Of a DNA stretch of 64,000 bases, positions 37,046 through 49,000 are shown piece after piece (positions within the stretch are counted from its first letter, which is position 1; the number at the start of each line of letters is the position of its first letter). Location: positions 496,001 to 560,000 of the forward strand of contig JAYJMM010000100.1 in the NCBI GenBank assembly GCA_037349105.1, read 5' to 3'. The position numbers were made by a program, and so were the translations under genes. Below the pieces are notes generated by a model, which ran no database searches, was not told where the DNA came from, and was given only the letters and a program-made list of their open reading frames with translations. Origin of the DNA: Limnomonas spitsbergensis (taxonomy: Eukaryota > Chlorophyta > Chlorophyceae > Chlamydomonadales).

Positions 37046-40000
37046 ATGAGTGGTGCTGCCCGGGTGTGGGATGCCCACACCACATCAGTAGCGGGGCCCA
37101 ATGAGGTCGAGGGCTTGAAGGGCATGGAGGAGATTGTGAAGGACTTCAAGGATCCGGAGGTCCTGACAGAGGATCTGGATGACCTGAAGGATCTGGTGGA
37201 TCTGGAGGAGGATCTGGAAGATCTGGCAAGACGAGTGGTCAAGCTGGAGGCTGCGGCAGTGGCGGCACATGAGCGAGCTCAGCTGCTTAACAAGGAGGGC
37301 AGATTCGAAGGTGAGGAGGAGGTTCCAGATTTGTGTCCCTCCTTATTGAAGAATCTGGTGGATCTGGAGGAGGATCTGGTGGGTCTGGTGGATCTAGAAG
37401 AGAAGGGCGCAGATGCCACATTGTTCTCCTCCTCTTTGTTTTTTGAGTGCATTGGGCAACAAGAAGGAGCATGGGACTCAAACCCGCAAACCATGCAACT
37501 GAAGGCACTTGGTAGTAGTAGGCCTTGGCCAGGCTGCATGTAACACACGCAGCCTGGCCTTCGAGGAAGTGCCTGATTGCTGGCCCCAGGTGTACGTGGC
37601 CTTCAATGCTCGTCGCATGGCCTGCATGAGACACGATAGTCGCGCATGACCCGCATGGGACAAGATGCCTGGACAGAAGAAAAATTCAGCATGTTATTTA
37701 GCCCAAGTTTGGCCCATTTAATGTCTTGCCACCAACTCTGCATTTCGCTCTCTGACCTAGTTTATTTAGTGCAGGAGCTAGTGTGCATGCCTGTACCATG
37801 CGGGCATTGTGATGATCCGCAGGAACATGGAAAATTAAGAACACTGGTGTGTATGATTGATTTGGTGACTCCAGGGTTTGCCATGCCAGAAACATATGTG
37901 GACTGAAGGCTGCATGGAGGGGCATGCACCGCAAGGTGGGGCATGCACCGCATGGAGGGGCATGTACCGCATGGAGGGGCATGCATGGAGGGGCATGCAC
38001 CGCATGGAGGGGAATGCACCGCATGGAGGGGCATGCACCGCATGGAGGGGAATGCACCGCATGGAGGGGCATGCACCGCATGGAGGGGCATGCACCGCAA
38101 GGAGGGGCATGCACCGCATGGAGGGGCATGCAACGCAAGGAGGGGCATGCACCGCAAGGTGGGGCATGCACCGCAAGGAGGGGCATGCACCGCAAGGTGG
38201 GGCATGCACCGCATGGAGGGGAATGTACCGCATGGAGGGGCATGCATGGAGGGGCATGCACCGCATGGAGGGGCATGCACCGCATGGAGGGGCATGCACC
38301 GCATGGAGGGGCATGCACCGTAAGGAGGGGCATGCACCGCAAGGAGGGGCATGCACCGCATGGAGGGGCATGCACCGCAAGGAGGGGCATGCACCGCATG
38401 GAGGGGCATGCACCGCATGGAGGGGCATGCACCGCATGGAGGGGCATGCACCGCAAGGAGGGGCATGCACAGCATGGATGGGCATGCACCGAAAGGAGGG
38501 GCATGCACTGCATGGAAGGGCTTGCACCGCATGGAGGTGGATACACCGCATGGAGGGGAATGCACCGCAAGGAGGGGCATGCACCGCAAGGTGGGGCCTG
38601 CACTGCATGGAGGGGCATGTACCGCATGGAGGGGCATGCATGGAGGGGCATCACCGCATGGAGGGGCATGCACCGCATGGAGGGGCATGCACCGCAAGGA
38701 GGGGCACGCACCGCATGGAGGGGCATGCATGGAGGGGCATGCACCGCATGGAGGGGCATGCACGGCAGGGAGGGGCATGCACCGCAAGGAGGGGCATGCA
38801 CCGCATGGAAGGGCATGCACCGCAAGGAGGGGCATGCACCGCATGGAGGGCATGCACCGCATGGAGGGGCATGCACCGCATGGAGGGGCATGTACCGCAA
38901 GGAGGGGCATGCACAGCATGGATGGGCATGCACCGAAAGGAGGGGCATGCACCGAAAGGAGGGGCATGCACTGCATGGAAGGGCATGCACCGCATGGAGG
39001 TGGATACACCGCATGGAGGGGAATGCACCGCAAGGGGGGGCATGCACCGCATGCAGGGGCATGTACGGCATGGAGGGGCATGCACCGCATTGACGGGCAT
39101 GCACCGCAAGGGGGGGCATGTACCGCATGGATGGGCATGCACCACATGGAGGGGAATGCACCGCATGGAGGGGCATGCACCGCATGGAGGGCAATGCACC
39201 GCATGGAGGGGCATGCATCGCAAGGAGGGGCATGCACCGTATGGAGGGGCATGCACCGCAAGGAGGGGCATGCACCGCATGGAGGGGCATGCACCGCATG
39301 GAGGGTAATGCAGGGCATGGAGAGGAATAAACCATATGGAGGGAAATGCACCACATGGAGGGTAATGCACCGCATGGAGGGGAATGAACCGCAAGGAGGG
39401 GCATGCACCGCATGGAGGGGCATGCATGGCATGGAGGGGAATGCAACCCATGGAGGGGAATGCACCGCATGGAGGGATATGCACTGCATGGAGGGACATG
39501 CACTGCATGGAGGGGCATGCACTGCATGGAGGGGCATGGACTTAATTATACCAAAAGGGATCATGCCTGCAGAAGATTCTAGATTTTATGCCCGCATCCG
39601 AAGCCATAAACCCTTCATTGGCTAAGAAACGCTGACGATGAGAAACCCCTTAACATTCCTGCAGATGCTCAGGCGGCCTATGCCGAGATGCACTGCTTGG
39701 AGGACGAGGCTTCGGAGCTCTCTAAGCGCGTCGGCTGCGTGCAGTGTGTGCTGGGGTCCGGGCCCGGCACTGGCGGGGCAGCGTCCGCCGTTGCCGCCTG
39801 CACCTTTGACACCGAGGTGTTGGAGCTGTACGCCTTGCTGTTCCGCCCGATCCCGTGGTCTGAAGTACAACCGCGGGACGCGGCTGTACTTCAGACCATG
39901 GGACCCCTGCTGCTAGATAGGGGCGTCCGCCCCATGCCGGGATCAGATGCCGGGATGCCGAGTGGCACGGGCGCCCGGCCCTCGGCGCGTCAGAGTGCGG

Positions 40001-43000
40001 CCGGGGCGGTGCTAGGAGCAGCCGTTGCTGACGCAGCAGCCATGGGCGTGCACTGGGTGTACGACCTGAACGCTCTTGAGGGCTTTGCGGCGGAGAGGGT
40101 GGCGCAGGTGCGCTTTCTGACATTTCTTGATCCAAGGCTACCCGGTGAATTGACATCGGTGGCGCACTTTTTGGAAATAATTCGTGATGTGGTGTGCAGG
40201 TGTCCCGTTGTAGGTGTTGAGCAGAAGGTGTAATGGTGAGGGGGGGGGCCCACCCGCCCAGCGTGGTATACTCCATGAAAGGGCGCAGATGCGCTTTTCA
40301 TCATTCCTAGCATATTGGTACTCGGTGAATTTACATCGGAGATCTATTTGTTTAAAGTGGATGAGTGATGTGCAGGTATGGTACTGTATGTCATGCAGGT
40401 GTTGACTGTTGAGCATGAAGCATGACAAGCGCATTGCCCTAGGGGCTTTGCCCCCCGATGAGATACGACATGCTGATGTTTGAATTGGGGCTGAGGTCAT
40501 AGGGGGCAAGATACAGTCAGCGTGGCATGAAAATGCATGCGAGCGATGGTATGGAGGGCCCCGTCCACCCTGCGGGGTATCTTCCATGGGTGCACCATGT
40601 TTCTTCTGTGAAATGGCGTACGGCTTTGTATAAATGGACCTTTGGCTTTTTATGAATGGACCTTCGGCTTTTTATGAATGGACCTTTGGCTTTTTATGAA
40701 TGGACCTTTGGCTTTTTATGAGTGGACCTTTGGCTTTTTAATTTTTACGAAAGTGCCATTGGCTGCCCTTCATGTTAAGGTCATTGGCCTTTCAAAAGGC
40801 TCGTGACTTGTTTGATACCATGTCAGGTTGCTGCAAGCAAATTCCAAGGGTGATGAAAAGCCAAAACACTCAACTTTAAACCCTGAACCCTGAACATGCC
40901 GCAAGGACTCTTAACCCCCCCCCTCCCAAAAAACCTCCTCCTTTAACTCTAAACAGGTCCCAATGAGAGAAAACAAACCCAACCCTAAACCCTAACCCCT
41001 AGACCCTAAGGACTGTAGAAGCCCTTAAGCACTGTAAAAGCCCGGACCCTAAACCCTAGACCCTAAGGACTGTAGAAGCCCTTAAGCACTGTACAAACCC
41101 GAACCCTAAACCCTAGACCCTAAGGACTGTAGAAGCCCTTAAGCACTGTAAAATCCCCTAACCCTAAACCCTGGACCCTTAGGACTGTTTAGACCCCAAG
41201 GTGTGTAAAAATCCTAACACTAAACCCTAGACCCTAAGGACTGTAGAACCCCCAAGGAGTATAGAACACGGAAGGACTTAAAACCACTAAGGACTAAAAA
41301 AAATCCCCAACGACAGTAAATACTCTTTAGGACTGAAAAAAGACTAGACCCTAAAGCCTTGACCCGAAGGACTTTAAAACCCCAACCCTTAACCCACGAC
41401 CCTAAACGAAACCCTTGGATTGCAAAATGTCTTTAATCTGACTTGCGTCCTAGGTCTCTCACTGAGTCATAATTTCCTCTTCCCTCTGCTCCGATACGTC
41501 CCCCTTCAGGGTATGGAGGGTCTTGAGTTCATGGATCCGCCCCGCAGGTGAGTTCATGGATCCGCCCCGCAGGTGAGTTCATGGATCCGCCCCGCAGGTG
41601 AGTTCATGGATCCGCCCCGCAGGTGAGTTCATGGATCCGCCCCGCAGGTGAGTTCATGGATCCGCCCCGCAGGTGAGTTCATGGATCCGCCCCGCAGGTG
41701 AGTTCATGGATCCGCCCCGCAGGTGAGTTCATGGATCCGCCCCGCAGGTGAGTTCATGGATCCGCCCCGCAGGTGAGTTCATGGATCCGCCCCGCAGGTG
41801 AGTTCATGGATCTGCCCCGCAGGTGAGTTCATGGATCCGCCCCGCAGGTGAGTTCATGGATCTGCCCCGCAGGTGAGTTCATGGATCCGCCCCGCAGGTG
41901 AGTTCATGGATCCGCCCCGCAGGTGAGTTCATGGATCCGCCCCGCAGGTGAGTTCATGGATCCGCCCCGCAGGTGAGTTCATGGATCCGCCCCGCAGGTG
42001 AGTTCATGGATCCGCCCCGCAGGTGAGTTCATGGATCTGCCCCGCAGGTGAGTTCATGGATCCGCCCCGCAGGTGAGTTCATGGATCCGCCCCGCAGGTG
42101 AGTTCATGGATCCGCCCCGCAGGTGAGTTCATGGATCCGCCCCGCAGGTGAGTTCATGGATCCGCCCCGCAGGTGAGGCCCCTGGCTGGGTTGGACACGC
42201 TGTGGCGCTGTGGGGGGCATGCCGGGACATGCCGGGCTAATTGGGCATTTGATGCTGTAGTAAAAACTCTTCATGACCTTTCTAGTTCATAAATAGTGAC
42301 CTTTATAGGTCATAAACAGTTGTCTGCACGGCAGAAACGGGTTCAAACTCTAGTACTGTAACCCAAACCCCGAAACCCTTAACCCTTAACCCTAAACCTT
42401 ACAAAATTGTAGCCCCAAGCCCTCAATGCGCATTCTGAGCACGCACCCAGGCCTTCCCCCATGACCTCCAAAACACACACGCACCCCGGACATGCCTCTC
42501 GCATCCCAACCCCATCCTCTGAACACTGACCTCCAAAACACACACCTAATCTTTAAGTATCCCGCACCTCCCAACCCCATCCTCTGAACCCTGACCTCCA
42601 AACACGCACCCAATCTTCAAGTACCCTGCACATCCCAACGCCATCGTCCATACCCCCTGACCTCCAAAACACACACCTAATCTTTAAGTATCCCGCACCT
42701 CCCAACCCCATCCTCTGAACCCTGACCTCCAAACACGCACCCAATCTTCAAGTACCCAGCACATCCCAACCCCATCTTCCATACCCCCTGACCTCCAAAA
42801 CACACACCTACTCTTCAAGCACCCCGCACATCCCAGCCTCGACGTTCATACCCCCTGACCTCCAAGACACATACACACCCCCGTGAAAATGTGCACCTCC
42901 CCCACACATTCCTCACACATCCCAACCCCAACTCCATACCTGCTGACCTCCAACACACATAAGCACCCCAGACATACCCCGCCGCACATCCGAACCACAT

Positions 43001-46000
43001 CCTCTGTACCCCTGCCTTCCAAAACGTGCACATAATCTCCAAGTACCCCGCACATCCTCACCCCATCCCCTTACCCCTTGACCTTCAAACACGCACCTCC
43101 CCCGCAGCCCGTTCTACAAGTACATGACAGGTCGGAACAGCCCGTATGGGGAGCAGGCGGCTGTATTGTTGCAGAGGTGGGGATAACTGTTTTGCCAGCT
43201 GGGCAGTGGACACCCTGCCTTCTGTACTGCCTGTACTGCCTGTTTAGGTGGTTGTTGTTGCAGGGGCGGGCAATGCTGCTTTCTGTGGTGCTTTCAATCA
43301 GTTATGAGGATGACTGGCTCTGAAACAGAGTATCAAATCATTGTTAGAATTAGAGTTCAACACAGTCACTGAAAGCCATTGGTGAGCACGGGTGTGGATA
43401 CGGCCCCAAGCTGCGTTGTTGCTTTAATCTCCATGCCCAGTAGGGCGTAATAATTCTATCTTTGAAAACCAAGAGCCCTGTCGGTAAACCCTAGGCAATC
43501 CCTGGCAGCCATTAACCCTGAACCCTGAGAACCATTTCCTTTAACCTAATCCCTGAGCAATCCCTGGAAACCAATAGCCCTGGAAGCCATTAACCCTCAA
43601 ACCTGACGACCATTTCACTTATACACAAGGAAATCCCTAGACAATCCCTGGCAGCGATCAACCCTCAACCTTGGCAAAAATTGAACCTTATTCTTAGCGC
43701 TCCCTAGGAACCTCATAGAAGATACTTGGCAACAATCAGTCCTAAATCTGAACCCTGAGCAAATGACCCAGCAAGTGTCCCATGCTAGACCCCTCCTTCC
43801 TGCCCCTGCCTCCTTCCTGCCCCAGCCCCCATACCAGACCCCTCCTTTCTGCCCCCGTCACAGCCTGGCCGCGAGAGGGGGCCTGCAGTGCACCTCCTAC
43901 GCGGATGCATTCGCCGCCCACTTTGGCAGCTCTGGATTCGATGGTTATAAGGACGTGTCCACAAAGGTGGCTGAAAGCTTGAGGTTAACAGGAGCGCCTG
44001 TTATGGTTTATACGCTTGGTTAGGGTAACAGCGCGGACGCGGCCTCGGCCTATGCCGCGCTGTTCCCTTAACCCTCACGCCCTCACGGGACGTAGTTTGA
44101 TTTTATATTTTTAGCGCTTTGATGCCTCCCATGGGCAGAGGTCACGGTACAAGCCTTGGCGAGTGACGGTAGTGGGACCGTTTCACTGCTGCTTCTTAAA
44201 TTTTGCATGTCAGCCACTGATGCTGTAGATTCGAATAGCTAACCCTTGAGTATGAATTTACTACATATTTTTACGCTACCTCCATGGTACGAAACTGCAA
44301 AATTATTGACTGAAACCTGATGTCAACTTTTTTTAATTACAGCATTTGCTTATGTATGCCTCACCCCTAAATGACGTAATAATTACAAGAGAGGGCAAAT
44401 CATGTCTAAATTGTGCCAGTATTGGGGATGCGTTTGGCCTTAGGCCTACTGGGCCTGTGGCAGCATGCCCTGTTGCATGGGCCACCGACCGAGGACCCGT
44501 CAAGCAGTGTTTGTTTTAGTGGGTAAGGGACCACCTTTGCTGGGCCGCCCCGCAGCCACCCCTGGGTCGGTTCCCACAAAACCTGGACCGGCCTCCGGCC
44601 GGTGGCCCAAGCAGCAGGGCTGGCTGCACCAGGGCCTTGTGGCAGTGGCTTATCTGTGGCTGATATGTATCACTCCTTACCAAAGAAAAAACCCGTCAAG
44701 GTTTGGTGCCAGTGGGCCCACAGGGATAGCCGCCCGTCAGCCCCTCAAAGGAGGCATAGGGTGCACTCACGTCAGAAACAAACAATGAAAGCTACGCCCC
44801 GTGCGGGGCGTGAGAATTTAGTTTTTGAGTTTTTTGCTCCGGAAGGCTTCCCCAAATCAAGATTTTCCTGAGGTGTTTTTTCCCCGTGACCCCTTACTGC
44901 TTGGGGGCCCCTGCAAAAAAAAATGTCGTGGACGACCTTGCAGAAGGTAACAGCACTTCACTATTGCCTCCATGCACAGAGGTGGTTCCTTTGCAATGCA
45001 GCCCAAGGAGTGATGCCGCCACTGGCAGGGAAGCTCATTTCACTTTATCACTCTCATCACCCAAGCAGTCATGTCACTCTTTTCGCTTGTCTCCCCCACT
45101 TCACTTTTGCCTCCTCTATACAGGGGTTCCTTCGCAATGCAGCCCGAGGAGTGACGCCACCATTGACAGGGACGGATGATGCTCAGGTGACCCCCCACGT
45201 TGTCCAGGATTTCGAAAATGTAGGATTTCAGCTGGCCTCATCCCTCGTCCCTTAACCCAGAACCCTAAACTAGACAGGGACGGGCAATGCCTAGGTGACA
45301 CCTCGCTTTGTTAAGGATTAATGATGTGAACCGGCCTAAACGCTCATATGTTAACCTACAACCCTAAACTAAATAGGGACGGGCAATGCCCCGAAGTCCT
45401 CTCGGCTATTTCCCCTGTTCTGATAGCAAATGGAATATGCAGGAAAAGGACGGGACAAATACGCCGTATACCCGAATTTGTACCGGGGTATTGACGGGAC
45501 AACTACCTATTAGGGTATTGACGCTAATATGGGCGCGTTCTTCGTTCGATTTGCCTGGACCAGCGGTGGAGTATGAAGTACTTTTTGTGCAGAGAACATG
45601 CTGCATACCAGCCCATGGTTCTTTGGCCCTTTTTCCTTCCCTTTTTGATAGGCAGTCCTGTTGCTGAGAGATTGAGCTGAGGATTAGACTGATTTAAACG
45701 GATTGTCGAAATGTCTGTCAGTGCTCAGGTTCCCAAATTGCACTCATAACTGGCCATGCTATTGTTTTAGCATTTAATGGAATTGTTAGCTTGATTTTTA
45801 GCCAGAGGCAGTTATTTGCGGAGTGTAGCTTGAGCACCCTGAACCAAGCTGTGTTACATGCCCATGGCTCCAGGCAAACTGCACGGCTCGGCTTGCCCCC
45901 ATCGTCGCCATGTTCGCAGGAGACCCTCGCCTACTCCAGTAGGTCACATTTAAATTGTGAAATTGTGTCATTTTCACCGCTTTTCTTCATTTGCGCCTAG

Positions 46001-49000
46001 AGTCAGTTTTCGTGCGTGGTTGCATACATTGAGCGCCTGTCCCAGTGGGCTGCAAGGAGTTACCCCTTCCGTCGCTTGGACTCAGCACCAATGTTGTGCT
46101 AAGCGAGTGCACCATACCTCCACTGCTGGCGGCATGCTGGGATGTTGGTGGAGTTTCTGGTCTCCTCCCAGTTTGCTCTGCCTGGCCCTTTCGAAAAAGG
46201 CTGTGGATGGTTGCATCAACTTTGTAACAACAACTAAAAGTAGCAGGCCCTGCGAGCGGCCTGGTGGCGTTTCCCTCTCAGGCAGCGCCGTCATGTTAAC
46301 CTACCCGGTATCGCGGCCGAATGGAGGTGTTCTCCATCCTTACCTCAGAGCGTATACTTTATTGACCCATCATGCCTGGCATATGCTTATTTATTTATTT
46401 ACTGTATTTCGCCCTGACCGGCAGTTATGTATTTATTTACCGATCTCAGCCCTGACCGATAGTTGCTTACCCAGTATTTATTTACCGATTTTCCTGACCT
46501 GACCAACATTTACCGGTTTTCTGCCCTGACCAACATTTACTTATTATTAACTGTTTTCCAGCCCTGGCGTTATACACCTCTGCCCCTGCATGGCGCAGGA
46601 TGGTGGAGATGACCACCCGGGTGACGCAGAACTCTGACGCGGCATGCGCATGGGGCTGCGCCGGTGCGCACGTGCTGGAGGGCATCATGCTGGGCCTGCT
46701 CCCCTCACAAGCCGTCGCGGCAACGGTTCTGGAGCTGCGCAAGGAGGTGCGGCGTCCCGCAGCTGAAGGGTTCAAGGTCAAAAGGGTAGCATGGTAGCCC
46801 ACCTAGTGCTACGGCCGAACGGGTGGCTTCCTTAATCCACGCCTCAGGGTGTGTCTTTTCCGGTATTATTTGTTAAGAGGACGTGCGGGGTTCCTGGGCT
46901 CAAGGGTTGAGTGTTTGAGAGGAGGTGCAGGATCATGCTGGTTTAGGCTTTTCGGCGGTAGGGTTAAGAATGGGGTCCGGGGTCTTGCAGGTAAGAGGTT
47001 GGGGGTTCAGGAGTTGGTGCGGTACCCTGCAGATTCAGGGTGAAGATGCAGGTACGGTACAGGTGCGGTACAGGAATACAGGTGCGGTACAGGTGCGGTA
47101 CAGGTGCGATACCCTGCAGGTTAAGGGTTCAGGTTCAAGAAGCAGGTGCGGTACAGGTGCGGTGCAGTGTTTATTGCAGTGCGTGCCTGGCTGCTTATGG
47201 AGGGCTGCCCTCTGGCCACCACTGGGCCGAAAGGGACCAAACCTTGACAGGCCTACGGGCAGTGGCCCAAGAAAAACGGTGGGGTGCTGAACGTCATTGC
47301 GGCTGTTGGCCGTGATGTAGCTGAATTGCAGCTCAAGCGCGTGTTAAACTGAAGACTGGTGCGGGACCCTGCGGCTCTTTCTTGGATTGCAAGAATATTG
47401 TGAAGCTGAGGAGCCTGCCTCATTCACAGAACACTGTTTGTAAGGGTTAGGGTTAGGGTTGAGGGTTAAACCCTTAACTCTTAACCCAGAACAATGTCTG
47501 TAGGGTTTAAAATGTCGGGTATAAATACTGAACTTGAACCCTACCGTAAAGTATAATGATTATTTGAGGGTGAGTTAGCCCCAATCTAGCTTCTGGCTCA
47601 GCTATGAGGGGACCAGTGCAGTAAGCCTTACAGCAAAACCCTGAAGCCCATTTTAAATTATAAAAAGGCAACATATTTAATAAAGATAGCAGCAAGCAAC
47701 TTTGTAAATGATCGGAAAGAGAGGGAGTCAAGCCCACAGTGACCGCATAGCCACGCCAAAGTAAAAAAATAGTGCATTTAACCCATGCAGCAGTTTTTCT
47801 TAAGGAATTGATTTATTTGTTACGGTAACATACACATTATTTCATGCAACAGCAATATGGCCTTAAATAGCATAATCAATCCCTCCTCCTGCTCTCCACC
47901 ACCGCTGGGTGCCTCTGAGCACCACTCATGGCTGTGGGGTGAGGCAGTGGCGGTGAATGGCTGGTTGGAGCAGGCGGCCTGTCCAATGTATCCCTCCTGA
48001 TCTCCATCCGGCCACCCCTGGGCACTTCGTGGGACAGTAGGGTGAAACTAAGGTAGTAACTGATTGTTTGGAGATGGCAGCCCGCCCAACTAATGTCTCC
48101 TGATCCCCGTCTCTGTAGGGCGTAGGCCTACAGGGCGAGGCGGTGGCGGTGACTGTCTAGTAGTAGGAAGCAGCCCGCCCAACTCATGTCTCCTGATCCC
48201 CGTCTCTGTAGGGCGTAGGCCTACAGGGCGAGGCGGTGGCGGTGACTGTCTAGTAGTAGGAAGCAGCCCGCCCAACTCATGTCTCCTGATCCCCGTCTCT
48301 GTAGGGCGTAGGCCTACGGGGCGAGGCGGTGGCGGTGACTGTCTAGTAGTAGGAAGCAGCCCGCCCAACTCATGTCTCCTGATCCCCGTCTCTGTAGGGC
48401 GTAGGCCTACGGGGCGAGGCGGTGGCGGTGACTGTCTAGTAGTAGGAAGCAGCCCGCCCAACTCATGTCTCCTGATCCCCGTCTCTGTAGGGCGTAGGCC
48501 TACGGGGCGAGGCGGTGGCGGTGACTGTCTAGTAGTAGGAAGCAGCCCGCCCAACTCATGTCTCCTGATCCCCACCTCTGTAGGGCGTAGGCCTACGGGG
48601 CGAGGCGGTGGCGGTGACTGTCTAGTAGTAGGAAGCAGCCCGCCCAATTCATGTCTCCTGATCCTCTGTAGGGCGTCTCTGTAGGGCGTAGGCCTATGGG
48701 GCGAGGCGGTGGCGGTGACTGTCTAGTAGTAGGAAGCAGCCCGCCCAATTCATGTCTCCTGATCCCCGTCTCTGTAGGGCGTAGGCCTACGGGGCGAGGC
48801 GGTGGCGGTGACTGTCTAGTAGTAGGAAGCAGCCCGCCCAACTCATGTCTCCTGATCCCCACCTCTGTAGGGCGTAGGCCTATGGGGCGAGGCGGTGGCG
48901 GTGATTGTCTAGTAGCAGTAGGCGGCCCGCCCAATTTATCTTTTTCACCCCACCTCTGCAGGATGCCTCCACGCTCTTCATGGGCCTATGGGGCGAGGCG

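Noticed and set aside
37698..39625. Overlapping frames of 389-609 codons on both strands (Cys/Pro/Met-rich or Gly/His/Met-rich)
   Set aside because: They are generated by the 19-bp minisatellite, which is open in every frame, and lie inside an intron of a well-supported gene.
41510..42180. CRISPR-like array of regular short repeats
   Set aside because: There are no unique spacers; units are contiguous 25-bp copies of an exon-intron junction in a nuclear gene.
46562..46598. Alternative acceptor for the J1-like exon at 46562 (LALYTSAPAWRR)
   Set aside because: Its phase does not match the preceding exon ending at 45938; the acceptor at 46599 matches and gives the expected LLQMVEMTTRVTQ order.
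48090..48934. Minus-strand 113- and 185-codon repetitive frames
   Set aside because: Antisense reading of the 94-bp exon-edge array of the J1-like gene.
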